Source: Humidesulfovibrio sp. (GTDB taxonomy: Bacteria; Desulfobacterota; Desulfovibrionia; Desulfovibrionales; Desulfovibrionaceae). From it: 64,000 bases of DNA. Numbering within the stretch: the stretch's first letter is position 1; each line of letters begins with the position of its first letter. Position numbers and translations under genes: made by a program. The notes under the pieces are model-generated. The model was not told the DNA's origin and searched no databases. It saw nothing but the letters and a program-made list of their open reading frames with translations. Of the stretch, positions 36,808-44,770 are shown piece after piece. The stretch spans positions 38,515 through 102,514 of the forward strand of contig NZ_JAUYFU010000026.1 in assembly GCF_030689645.1 (NCBI RefSeq). The letters run 5' to 3'.

Positions 36808-36836
36808 TTGACGATGCCTCGTCAGTTGCATACAGC
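36808..36836 (+). promoter_or_regulatory. Candidate promoter of the MarR gene
   Basis: TTGACG (36808-36813) and the weak hexamer TACAGC (36831-36836) are 17 nt apart. The predicted start of transcription falls on the ATG itself, and no Shine-Dalgarno sequence is seen, so the transcript may be leaderless. Confidence 0.45.
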
Positions 36837-36853
36837 AACCACATGTACGCAAC
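36825..36853. promoter_or_regulatory. Inverted repeat over the MarR gene start, likely autoregulatory operator
   Basis: GTTGCATAC (36825-36833) and GTACGCAAC (36845-36853) form 9-bp arms with one mismatch and an 11-nt gap. It covers the -10 region and the start codon, as expected for a MarR-type self-repressor. Confidence 0.6.
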
Positions 36854-37304
36854 GACATCGCACTATCTTCTCAAGGATTCCCTGGCGCATCTGGCGATGC
36901 AGCTCTCCAAGGCCGCGTTGCGGCGCATCACCCAGGACCTCAAGGCCCAGGGGCACCCCGTCACCAGCGAACAGTGGACCGCGCTCGTGCACGTCTGGAA
37001 CCAGGATGGCCTGACCCAATTAGAGCTGGGCATACGGTTGTCCAAGGACAAGACCAACATTGCGCGGCTTGTGGCCAGCCTGGAGCAGGCAGGATTCATT
37101 CGACGCGAGGCTGGCGCAACAGATCGCCGCGAAAAGAACATCCACCTCACCGCGACCGGGCTGGCAGCCATGCCCTCCCTCGCCGCACTGGTGCAACGCG
37201 TACTGGACCATGCGTACGCAGGCATCGACGAGCATGAACTGAGCGTTTGCAGACGGGTTCTCGCCAAGGCCCGGAACAACCTCGCCACGCCCAGAACACC
37301 ATAG
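36843..37304 (+). CDS. MarR-family transcriptional regulator
   Basis: 153 aa with the winged-helix layout of MarR proteins. The recognition region is LTQLELGIRLSKDKTNIARLVASLEQAGFI and the wing is REAGATDRREKNIHLTATG. Dimerisation helices lie at both ends. It usually acts as a dimeric repressor released by small aromatic ligands or oxidants; Cys is present only near the C-terminus (SVCRRVL). It has no clear target gene next door, being followed by a convergent PilZ gene. The palindrome at its own start suggests autoregulation. An ATG with this reading frame but no ribosome site supports a leaderless start. Confidence 0.92.
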   Translation: MYATTSHYLLKDSLAHLAMQLSKAALRRITQDLKAQGHPVTSEQWTALVHVWNQDGLTQLELGIRLSKDKTNIARLVASLEQAGFIRREAGATDRREKNIHLTATGLAAMPSLAALVQRVLDHAYAGIDEHELSVCRRVLAKARNNLATPRTP

Positions 37305-37448
37305 TTGCCCAAGACAACCGCTCCCTCAACCAAGCTGAAGCTCTGGCCAGGATGGTCGCCCCAGCAACGGCCATTAATCCGTTGAAACTGCGGCGGACAT
37401 CCCCGTTATTGATGCTGAGGTTGTTGACGGCTCTGTGCCGGTCGTGCC

Positions 37449-38162
37449 TCAGGAAGGCTTGCCCATCTTAGAGTCCCTCTCAAACCCCAGGTAACGCATT
37501 CCCAGCTCCCTGGCCTGGCCTGGGTGCACGTTCAAGAAGCGCACACCGGCGCAACACCCCAGTGAACCACGTCTATCACGCCTGCCGCACCAGCAGATGA
37601 CCACTTCCAGAGGCGAAGGGTCGGACAACTCCAAGATGCGCAGGGTCAGTTCTTCGCCGGGGTCGAACTCCTGCTCGCAGTTGAGCGAACCGCCACAAGC
37701 AGAGATGTCCAGAAGGGTGGCGGGAACAACGGCCTCGCCCAAGCCTCCTTTTCTCCGCTGCAGCAATGCGCGCAGCAGCACCGGAACCCGCGGCACATGG
37801 CGGGCAGGGCGAGGGCTGAAGCCGCGCACCTCTTCGGCAAAGGCGTTCAGGTCATCTAAATACCTTGGCGCGACATCCTGATTGGATCGCAGTGCCCGCA
37901 AAAGCGGAAAGGCCTCGGCCAATTGGAACAGGTGCCCACGGTCAAGAGCATTTGCACGCAACACCGTATCCACCTCAAGCGCAAATCCGCTCACCAGGCG
38001 CTCGGACAAAGCATCCTGAAGCCCCTCCACGGATGAGACAAAAATTGGGACCAAACCTGGATCTTTCAAATCGTCTGCGTAGTCCAGCGGGCGCTCCGCC
38101 AATACCAGCACGGCCCGCCCCACATTGTTTTGGGTCTGATTCTTCCGTTCTGATTCCCGCAT
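37449..38162 (-). CDS. PilZ-domain protein
   Basis: 237 aa from the ATG at 38162, chosen because GGGAGGAG precedes it; an in-frame ATG 24 bases earlier lacks this. The C-terminal half (about 125-230) looks like a PilZ domain (RKGGLGEAVVPATLLDISACGGSLNCE, then VVICWCGRRDRRGSLGCCAGVRFLN). The N-terminal half (VLVLAERPLDYADDLKDPGLVPIFVSSVEGL) resembles a degenerate receiver-like alpha/beta fold without the Asp. It may read c-di-GMP produced by the nearby GGDEF-EAL protein. It stands alone, upstream of a terminator hairpin. Confidence 0.75.
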   Translation of the reverse strand: MRESERKNQTQNNVGRAVLVLAERPLDYADDLKDPGLVPIFVSSVEGLQDALSERLVSGFALEVDTVLRANALDRGHLFQLAEAFPLLRALRSNQDVAPRYLDDLNAFAEEVRGFSPRPARHVPRVPVLLRALLQRRKGGLGEAVVPATLLDISACGGSLNCEQEFDPGEELTLRILELSDPSPLEVVICWCGRRDRRGSLGCCAGVRFLNVHPGQARELGMRYLGFERDSKMGKPS

Positions 38163-38273
38163 AAGCTCCTCCCTCAATGAATACACACGGATCGTACTAC
38201 GTATAGCACTCCCGCAAAAAAAAGAAACAGGAATTCTTATTCCAGCATCAGATTATGGCGAAAACATGAGGCT

Positions 38274-38296
38274 GGCCGCCGGGCAACCCGGCGGCC
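38274..38296 (-). terminator. Terminator-like hairpin downstream of the pyk-HD-GYP pair
   Basis: GGCCGCCGGG and CCCGGCGGCC form a perfect 10-bp GC stem with a 3-nt loop, 30 bp after the HD-GYP stop. On the minus strand it is followed by a weak T-rich stretch (GTTTTCG) after 8 nt. Confidence 0.7.
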
Positions 38297-38326
38297 GAAG
38301 AGGTAGAAAGAAGCGGATTTGCGGGA

Positions 38327-39349
38327 CTACTTCGGTTTGATTTGCAGCATCACAAGAGCTTGCAGGACGCGCGAGAATTCCTGGTCGTACCCCTGATCCT
38401 GGGACAACAGGGCAACGGCTTTTGCGGGCTCCATGGCCTCGGCAAAGGGGCGCTTCACCGTCATGGCGCAGTAAGAATCCACCAATGCGCACAGCCTCCC
38501 CAGTTGGCCGAGGGCGCCAGCCTGCTTCTTCTGCGGATAGCCGGCCCCGTTCAGCCGCTCGTGGTGGTCGGTGACGCACTCCTCGACCTCTGGAAAACGC
38601 AGGTCCAGCTTGGCCAGCATCTCGTACCCCACCTGGGTGTGGCGCTGGACTTTGCCGCGATCCTCGCCCGTGAGGGGCTTGTCCTTTTCAAGCAGGAAGG
38701 CCGGAACCTTGCTCATGCCCATGTCGTGCAGAAACAGCCCGGCGGTGAGGTGGTCCAGAAACTTGCGTTTGATGTCGCCCGCCTCGTACTGCTTGGCATG
38801 GGCCTTGATGTGTACAGCCAACCCCATGACGCCGCAATTGAAGGAGTGGTTGGCCAGGTTATGCACCTGGTGCAAACGCCGCGACAAGGCGCGGATGCGG
38901 TTGGAGTCGGCGTAGAGGTACTCGGTGAGCACCATCATGTCGGTCCAGAGCTTGGCGAAGACCATGGGCACGGGCTGGGCGAAGAACTCGCCCAGGCGAC
39001 GCGTCAGGGCTTGGGTGAAGATGTCGGCGATTTCCGTCTCGTGCAGGTTCTTGTCCACCAGCACCAGATCCAGCTGATAACTGATGTATTTCACGTACAC
39101 CGAGTGATCGGCACGGGACACGAACACCAGCCCCTCGTCCACAAGCTGCGCCAACTGCTCCACCTGCTCGTTGGAAAGGCGCTCCCCGGCCTTGCAATAG
39201 GGCAGCACGCGCGCCACATCCTCCTTGAACCTATACAGGTTCAAGGGCGGGCGATACTTGCTGAAGCTCTCCAGTATGTCCAGATTGATCTGGTAATACT
39301 GTTCATCCAACGCATCTGCGATGCTGGCTTTTTTGTCCGACGCCGCCAC
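38327..39349 (-). CDS. Cytoplasmic HD-GYP protein
   Basis: 340 aa with a GTG start at 39349, 3 bp after the pyruvate kinase stop; no in-frame ATG occurs for the first 120 or so residues. The N-terminal half (DEQYYQINLDILESFSKYRPPL) is of no family I recognise. The HD-GYP half has LFLHDMGMSKVPAF and DHHERLNGAGYP. The HD pair and the GYP are present, but the Lys usual after HDxG is Met here, so activity needs testing. Being translated directly behind pyk, it may link c-di-GMP breakdown to central metabolism, or simply be co-transcribed. Confidence 0.85.
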   Translation of the reverse strand: MAASDKKASIADALDEQYYQINLDILESFSKYRPPLNLYRFKEDVARVLPYCKAGERLSNEQVEQLAQLVDEGLVFVSRADHSVYVKYISYQLDLVLVDKNLHETEIADIFTQALTRRLGEFFAQPVPMVFAKLWTDMMVLTEYLYADSNRIRALSRRLHQVHNLANHSFNCGVMGLAVHIKAHAKQYEAGDIKRKFLDHLTAGLFLHDMGMSKVPAFLLEKDKPLTGEDRGKVQRHTQVGYEMLAKLDLRFPEVEECVTDHHERLNGAGYPQKKQAGALGQLGRLCALVDSYCAMTVKRPFAEAMEPAKAVALLSQDQGYDQEFSRVLQALVMLQIKPK

Positions 39350-39352
39350 AGG

Positions 39353-40771
39353 CTATTTCTCGTAGACCTTGACCACGTTGGTCTGGGTTTGCAGCTGGCC
39401 GTGCTTCGGCTGGCCCGCCGTCACCACGATGACATCGCCCGCGATGAACAGGGGAGACTCTCGCACGAAGCGCTCGGCGCGCTCCTGGTGGTTGTCGTCC
39501 TCGGCAATGGGAGAAACCGGAGTGACGCCCCAGGACAGGTTGGTGAAGTGGCGCACGCGGTCGTCGGGCGAAAGCGCGTAGATGGGCTGCTTGGGCCGGC
39601 AAGCCGCAAGGATGCGCGCGGTGGAACCGGAGGTGGAGTGGGTCACCAGGGCCTTGGAGCGGGTCTTCTGGGCCAGCAGGCAGGCGCAGTAAGCCAGAAA
39701 CTTGGCCGGGTGCTCCTGGTCGCTGGGCGGCAGGGGAGCCGCGCCCTTGTCCTCGAAATAGTAATCCTCGGCCCAGTTGGCGATCTTGCGCATGAAGCCC
39801 ACGGCCTTGTCCGGGTACTTGCCGATGGCCGTCTCCTCAGAAAGCATGATGCAGTCTGCTCCGTCCAAGATGGCGTTGGCCACGTCGGTTGTTTCCGCAC
39901 GGGTGGGCATGGGGCTTGAGACCATTGACAAAAGCATCTGCGTGGCCACGATGACCGGCTTGCCCGCAGCGTTGGCCGCCTTGATGATGCGCTTCTGCAG
40001 CGAGGGCAGCTGGGCCAGTTCGCACTCAAGGCCCAGGTCGCCTCTGGCCACCATGACGCCGTCGGACTCCTCAAGGATGCGGTCAAGGCCCAGGATGGCG
40101 CTCTGGCGCTCCAGTTTGGCGATGATGGGCAGCACGCGGCCCATGTTGCGCATCTCGGCCTTCAGGTGGCAGATGTCGTCGGCCTTCTGCACATAGGAAA
40201 GGGCCACAACGTCCACGCCAAGCTCCAGGCCAATGGCCAGGTCTTCCTTGTCCTTGGCGGTGAAGGCCGCCAGAGGCGTTGTCTTGCCCGGAAAGGCGAT
40301 GCCCTTTCTGGCCGGGGCGATTCCCGCGTTCTCGGCGCGCAGGCGCACAACCAGGTCGCCCTCGCGTGCGATGACGTTGAACTGGAGCATTCCATCGGAG
40401 AGGGCCACGGTTTCGCCCACGTTGATGCTGCGCAACAGTGCGGGCTGATCGAGGCAGATGAAAGGCTCGTCGCGGCCTTCCTCCTGTCCGGGAGCGCCCA
40501 GCAGCACCTCTGCGCCCTTGGCTATCTCAAGGGTGCCGCGGCCGATGTCGCAGGTGCGGATCTTGGGGCCGGAAAGATCCTGCAGAATGGTCAGGCTGAG
40601 GCCGGTTTTCTTCTCAAGGGCGCGGATGATGGCCACCAGCTTGACGAAGCCCTCCTTGCCGCCATGGGAGAAATTGAGCCGAAAGATGCGCGCTCCGGCC
40701 TCGACCAGAGCGGCTATGGCCTCCTCGGTCTCTGTGGCGGGGCCAAGGGTGGCGATGATTTTGGTGTGCAT
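39353..40771 (-). CDS. pyk: Pyruvate kinase
   Basis: 472 aa; ATG at 40771 with AAGGAGAG upstream. Family motifs are clear: MHTKIIATLGPATET, FSHGGKEG, DLSGPKIRTCDIG, the active-site Lys in IAKLERQSAILGLD and the ARGDLGLECELAQLP block. It transfers the phosphate of PEP to ADP, giving pyruvate and ATP in the last step of glycolysis. It is a compact type close to the usual 470 residues, and its C-terminal regulatory domain looks intact. The HD-GYP gene follows after 3 bp. Together with the PTS at the left end it implies some sugar catabolism. Confidence 0.96.
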   Translation of the reverse strand: MHTKIIATLGPATETEEAIAALVEAGARIFRLNFSHGGKEGFVKLVAIIRALEKKTGLSLTILQDLSGPKIRTCDIGRGTLEIAKGAEVLLGAPGQEEGRDEPFICLDQPALLRSINVGETVALSDGMLQFNVIAREGDLVVRLRAENAGIAPARKGIAFPGKTTPLAAFTAKDKEDLAIGLELGVDVVALSYVQKADDICHLKAEMRNMGRVLPIIAKLERQSAILGLDRILEESDGVMVARGDLGLECELAQLPSLQKRIIKAANAAGKPVIVATQMLLSMVSSPMPTRAETTDVANAILDGADCIMLSEETAIGKYPDKAVGFMRKIANWAEDYYFEDKGAAPLPPSDQEHPAKFLAYCACLLAQKTRSKALVTHSTSGSTARILAACRPKQPIYALSPDDRVRHFTNLSWGVTPVSPIAEDDNHQERAERFVRESPLFIAGDVIVVTAGQPKHGQLQTQTNVVKVYEK

Positions 40772-40936
40772 GGCGCGCTCTCCTTCTATTTTTTTGTGCT
40801 GCGAATTCGCCTGGCGGCCCGACTGCGGGCGACCCAAGCTTCCAGCATTGTTTGTTCTTCCAAACAGCCCCGGAATGGGCTCCAGTGCTGGTTTGATTAC
40901 TAACCGCATTTCTTATGGAAGCAAATGTTTTTTGTG

Positions 40937-40963
40937 TTGACTTTCAGCTGGAATTCATAAAAA
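40937..40963 (+). promoter_or_regulatory. Promoter of the dcw operon
   Basis: TTGACT (40937-40942) and TAAAAA (40958-40963) are 15 nt apart, directly before the GTGG boxes and 54-80 bp before the mraZ start. Confidence 0.5.
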
Positions 40964-40964
40964 A

Positions 40965-40998
40965 GTGGGGCGAAGTGGTAATACGTGGAAATTAGTGG
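40965..40998 (+). promoter_or_regulatory. Four GTGG boxes at 10-bp period, likely MraZ operator
   Basis: GTGG occurs at 40965, 40975, 40985 and 40995, so each copy falls on the same face of the helix. MraZ from E. coli is known to bind several TGGG-type direct repeats at 10-bp period in front of its own gene. This array has the same architecture and place, which supports autoregulation of the dcw operon. Confidence 0.75.
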
Positions 40999-41016
40999 TT
41001 CGGAGAGGGAAAAACA

Positions 41017-41469
41017 GTGCGACTTTTAGGTCATGCCCACCGCAGTTTGGATTCCAAGGGAAGGCTCATGCTTACCCCGGAGTTCCGCGACCAGTTCCTG
41101 GCGGCTTCGCCGGACGGGCGGTTGGTGCTGACCATCTATCAGGGGCAGATCATCGGCATCACCCCCGCACAGTGGGACATCTTCGCCGCCGAGCTGGAGA
41201 CCAAGCTCACCAGCCCCTCCCCCATGCTGCAGGACGTGCGCCGGGTGGCCTTCGCAGGCTACTCCGAAGTGGTGCTCGACAAGCAGGGCCGCATTCAGCT
41301 GCCCACCCACCTGCGCAAAAGCGGCAGGCTGGGCGCGGACGTCGTCCTGGTGGGCGTGGGCCGCTGCTTCGAGATCTGGGATAAGGACCGCTTCGAGGCC
41401 CTGCTTGAGCAGCGCAACGAAGACGTCTCCGCCGAAATGGCCAAGGCCGACATCAAGCTGCCGTTCTAG
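41017..41469 (+). CDS. mraZ: Transcriptional regulator MraZ
   Basis: 150 aa with a GTG start at 41017 after GAGAGGG. It has the two AbrB-like repeats of the family (HRSLDSKGRLMLTPEFRDQF and YSEVVLDKQGRIQLPTHLRKS). MraZ forms a ring-shaped oligomer that binds direct repeats and controls the dcw operon. It is the first gene of the operon, and four GTGG repeats stand just upstream. The rsmH gene follows after 14 bp. Confidence 0.97.
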   Translation: MRLLGHAHRSLDSKGRLMLTPEFRDQFLAASPDGRLVLTIYQGQIIGITPAQWDIFAAELETKLTSPSPMLQDVRRVAFAGYSEVVLDKQGRIQLPTHLRKSGRLGADVVLVGVGRCFEIWDKDRFEALLEQRNEDVSAEMAKADIKLPF

Positions 41470-41483
41470 CGGGAGAAAAGACA

Positions 41484-42458
41484 ATGCCTGCGAACGAAAA
41501 GGTCCCCCACATCCCGGTAATGCTGGACGAGATCGTGGGGTACCTCTCCCCCCGTCCGGGCGGCCGGTACCTGGACGGCACCCTGGGCCTGGCCGGACAC
41601 AGCCTTGGGCTCCTGCGCGCAAGCGGAGGCCAGGCCGAACTGCTGTGCCTGGACCGCGACGAGCAGGCCCTGGCCCTGGCGCGCGAGCGCCTGAAGGAAT
41701 TTCCTGGCCGGGCCAACACCTTCTACTCGCCCTTCAGCGAGTTCGAGGAAGCCCTTGAGGAGCTTGGCTGGGACGGCCTGGACGGCGCAGTGCTCGACCT
41801 GGGCGTTTCCTCGCTGCAACTCGACGAGGCCGAGCGCGGCTTCAGCTTCAACGTCGACGGCCCGCTGGACATGCGCATGGACGCCACCAGCGACATGGAC
41901 TCGGCAAAGGTGCTGGTGAATCGCGAACACTACGAAGAGCTTCGGCGCATCATCCGCGACCTGGGCGACGAGCCCCTGGGCGGCAAGATCGCCCGGGCCA
42001 TCATCCGCGCGCGCGAGCAGGCTGAGATCACCACCACGTCCAGACTTGCGGAAATCGTCTCCAGGGCGTACCCCCCCGACCGCCGCCGCGAGGCGCGCAA
42101 TCACCCGGCCACGCGCACCTTCATGGCCCTGCGCATGGCCGTGAATCATGAAGTGGAAGAATTGAAGACATTTCTCGAACGCATCGTGCACCACCTCAAG
42201 CCTGGCGGCCGGGTGGCCATCATCTCCTTTCACTCTGCGGAGGACCGCGAGGTGAAGGAAAGTTTCCGCTATTGGGCCAAGGGCTGCCGCTGCCCGCTGG
42301 AGCAGGCCTTCTGCACCTGCGACCGTCTGCCCGTGCTCAAGGTGCTGACGAAGAAGCCGCAACTGCCCACACAGCTTGAGGTTGACCGCAATCCGCGCAG
42401 CCGCAGCGCCAAACTGCGCGTGGCCGAGCGGCTGCCCATCCCAGAGGTTGCGACGTGA
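41484..42458 (+). CDS. rsmH: 16S rRNA (cytosine-1402 N4)-methyltransferase RsmH (MraW)
   Basis: 324 aa. It begins HIPVMLDEIVGYLSPRPGG and has the SAM-binding segment GRYLDGTLGLAGHS, followed by DGAVLDLGVSSLQLDEAERGFSF. The C-terminal block includes GGRVAIISFHSAEDREVK and ends NPRSRSAKLRVAERL. These are diagnostic for RsmH, which methylates cytosine 1402 of 16S rRNA. Its stop overlaps the ftsL start by 4 bp (GTGA). It is at the usual place after mraZ. Confidence 0.97.
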   Translation: MPANEKVPHIPVMLDEIVGYLSPRPGGRYLDGTLGLAGHSLGLLRASGGQAELLCLDRDEQALALARERLKEFPGRANTFYSPFSEFEEALEELGWDGLDGAVLDLGVSSLQLDEAERGFSFNVDGPLDMRMDATSDMDSAKVLVNREHYEELRRIIRDLGDEPLGGKIARAIIRAREQAEITTTSRLAEIVSRAYPPDRRREARNHPATRTFMALRMAVNHEVEELKTFLERIVHHLKPGGRVAIISFHSAEDREVKESFRYWAKGCRCPLEQAFCTCDRLPVLKVLTKKPQLPTQLEVDRNPRSRSAKLRVAERLPIPEVAT

Positions 42459-42751
42459 GCCGCATGAAAGGCTGGGTTACGGCGTTCTGCGGCGTCATCG
42501 CCATAGCGTTGGTCCTGGGCCTGTCCAGCGTTTGGCTGAACATAGAGCGCATGGACCTGGCCTACGACTTGAACAAGCTTGAGAAGGAGCTGGCCAACCG
42601 CACCGCGTTGGTTTCAAAGCTGGAATTGGAGCGCAACAACCTCATTTCGCCCTACCGACTTAAAAAACTGGCGGCAATGTACGGGATGGTGCCCGTCGGA
42701 CCAGGGCAGATGCGTATCATGACGGGCCAGGACAAGGGCCAGGACAAGTAG
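42455..42751 (+). CDS. ftsL: Cell-division protein FtsL
   Basis: 98 aa with a GTG start overlapping the rsmH stop. It is small and bitopic: a short cytoplasmic end, a membrane helix (about 7-27, VTAFCGVIAIALVLGLSSVW) and a periplasmic coiled coil (LNKLEKELANRTALVSKLELERNNL). FtsL sequences diverge widely, so the call depends on this architecture and on the place between rsmH and ftsI. It works with FtsB and FtsQ to activate septal synthesis. The tail contains a short repeated GQDKGQDK. Confidence 0.9.
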   Translation: MSRMKGWVTAFCGVIAIALVLGLSSVWLNIERMDLAYDLNKLEKELANRTALVSKLELERNNLISPYRLKKLAAMYGMVPVGPGQMRIMTGQDKGQDK

Positions 42752-42769
42752 CGGCAAGGATTATGGACG

Positions 42770-44770
42770 ATGGCGGTCAAAAGTCGCATCGAGCGCAAGC
42801 GGCCCAAAGAGGCCAGAAGCAAGACGGACACAGGAAAGCTGAAGCTGACCTTTGTCGCCTTTGTTTTTGCCCTCATCTGGGTTTCCTTGTGGGGACGCGC
42901 CGCCTACGTGCAGTTGTACCTTGGGCCCAAGCTGAGCGACGCAGCGGGCAAGCAGAACCTGGCGACGGAATTCGAACTGGGCGAGCGCGGGCGGGTTTAC
43001 GCCAGCAACAACGCCATTCTGGCAACCAGCGTGGAGAGCAAGAGCGTGTACGCTTCGCCGGTTGAAATCCAAAACCCGGCCCAGACCGCACAGGCCCTGG
43101 CCCAGATTCTCGGCGCGCCGAAGAAGAATCTGCAGAAGGATCTTGCATCGAGCAAGGGCTTCGTTTGGATCAAGCGCCAGATTGATGACCATGAGGCCCA
43201 GGAGCTCCAGAAGATCAATCTGCCGGGGATCCACCTCACCAGCGAATTTCGCCGCATGTACCCGAACCGGCATTTGGCCGGGCAGGTGCTGGGCTTCGTC
43301 GATGTTGACGGCAAGGGGCTTGAGGGCGTGGAAGGACTCTTCGATGAGCGCATGGCCGGCGGACGCGCAAAATTCGTGGTTCAGCGCGACGCCTCTGGCC
43401 GCAGGCTGTACCTGGACGCACAGGGCCGCGAGATGAACATCAAGGGTCAGGACGTGCGCCTGACCATCGACACAGTGGTGCAGGACGCTGCAGAACATGC
43501 GCTGGCCGATGCCGTGAACAAATTCAACGGACGCTCCGGCATGGCCATCGTTGTGCGCGTGGAAACCGGCGACATCCTGGCCCTGGCGCACTACCCCTAT
43601 TTCAACGCCAACAGCCCGCAAGACTCCAAAGCCGCAGCGCGAAGAAACCGCGCCGCACTCGACATCTTTGAGCCGGGCTCCACCATGAAACCTTTCGTTT
43701 TCGCCGCCGCCATCGACCAGAAGGTCATCGACGCCAACAAGGTCTTTGACTGCGAGAACGGCAAGTGGAGCCTGCGGGGCAAGATCATCCGCGACACGCA
43801 CCCGTACCGCTGGCTCTCGGCAAACCGCGTGTTGCGCTACTCCAGCAACATCGGCACGGCCAAGATCGGCATGGCCCTCGGTGCGCAGCCTTACTACACC
43901 ACTTTGCGCAAGCTGGGCTTCGGGGAGCGCCCCGGCCTGGGCCTGCCTAGCGAGTCGCCCGGAATGCTGCGCCAGCCAAAGGAATGGACCGAATTCGACC
44001 TGGCAGCGATATCCTTCGGCCAGGGCATCGGCGTTACGGGCCTGCAGATGGCCAAAGCCTATCTGTGCCTTGCCAACATGGGCATGACCAAGCCCCTGCG
44101 CCTGATTGCAGACCCGCCCTTGGAGGGTCTGCCCGAGCCTGAGCGGGTGTTCAGCGCCAAGACCGCCGAATCCGTTCTTTCAATGATGCGCGAAGTCGTT
44201 GAAGAGGACGGCACGGGCAAGGTTGCCCGAATCCCCGGCGTCACCATGGCCGGCAAGACCGGCACCGCCCAGAAGGTGGGCGGCTCGGGCAAGGGCTACG
44301 GCGAGGGCATCGTGGCCAGCTTTGTGGGCCTTGTGCCCGCAGAGAAGCCGGAATTCATTTTCATGGTCACCGTGGACGAGCCCACGCCAGTCACTTACGG
44401 CGGTATTGTCGCAGCTCCAGCCGTGCGCGACATCGCCATCAAGACGCTGTCATATTATGGCCGCCTGCCCGAAGGCAAAGGCGCGCCAGACGCCAACGCC
44501 ACGGAGCACAGCATGACTGCGCGCGCCACCCATTCACCTACGGCCGATGGCAGCGGCGCAACGGTGCCGAACCTTGTTGGCCTCTCCGTGCGCAGGGCGC
44601 TCGAAGTCCTGGGAAAACGAGGCGTGGTGCCTTCGCTCAAGGGCGGCGGAATGGAGATCACCAATCAGAAGCCCGCACCGGGCGAACCCTGGCCGGAAGG
44701 CGGCGTTGCCGCGCACGGCGAAGGCTTCGTGCTCTGGCTTGGGCACGGCGAGAAGGAGAAGACGCAGTGA
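42770..44770 (+). CDS. ftsI: Penicillin-binding protein, septal transpeptidase FtsI (PBP3) with PASTA domain
   Basis: 666 aa; ATG at 42770. A basic cytoplasmic end and one membrane helix (about 25-45) precede the PBP dimerisation domain. The transpeptidase domain has the nucleophile Ser304 in the SxxK motif (EPGSTMKPF), the SSN motif in RYSSNIGTAK and the KTGT motif in MAGKTGTAQ. A C-terminal PASTA domain (about 595-660, TVPNLVGLSVRRALEVLGKRG) may bind cell-wall fragments; E. coli FtsI lacks it. It crosslinks septal peptidoglycan together with FtsW. Its stop overlaps the murE start by 4 bp. Confidence 0.95.
   Translation: MAVKSRIERKRPKEARSKTDTGKLKLTFVAFVFALIWVSLWGRAAYVQLYLGPKLSDAAGKQNLATEFELGERGRVYASNNAILATSVESKSVYASPVEIQNPAQTAQALAQILGAPKKNLQKDLASSKGFVWIKRQIDDHEAQELQKINLPGIHLTSEFRRMYPNRHLAGQVLGFVDVDGKGLEGVEGLFDERMAGGRAKFVVQRDASGRRLYLDAQGREMNIKGQDVRLTIDTVVQDAAEHALADAVNKFNGRSGMAIVVRVETGDILALAHYPYFNANSPQDSKAAARRNRAALDIFEPGSTMKPFVFAAAIDQKVIDANKVFDCENGKWSLRGKIIRDTHPYRWLSANRVLRYSSNIGTAKIGMALGAQPYYTTLRKLGFGERPGLGLPSESPGMLRQPKEWTEFDLAAISFGQGIGVTGLQMAKAYLCLANMGMTKPLRLIADPPLEGLPEPERVFSAKTAESVLSMMREVVEEDGTGKVARIPGVTMAGKTGTAQKVGGSGKGYGEGIVASFVGLVPAEKPEFIFMVTVDEPTPVTYGGIVAAPAVRDIAIKTLSYYGRLPEGKGAPDANATEHSMTARATHSPTADGSGATVPNLVGLSVRRALEVLGKRGVVPSLKGGGMEITNQKPAPGEPWPEGGVAAHGEGFVLWLGHGEKEKTQ

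Noticed and set aside
37305..37448. Short open frame between the MarR and PilZ genes
   Set aside because: It starts inside the MarR gene, has no ribosome site and ends inside the PilZ gene on the opposite strand.
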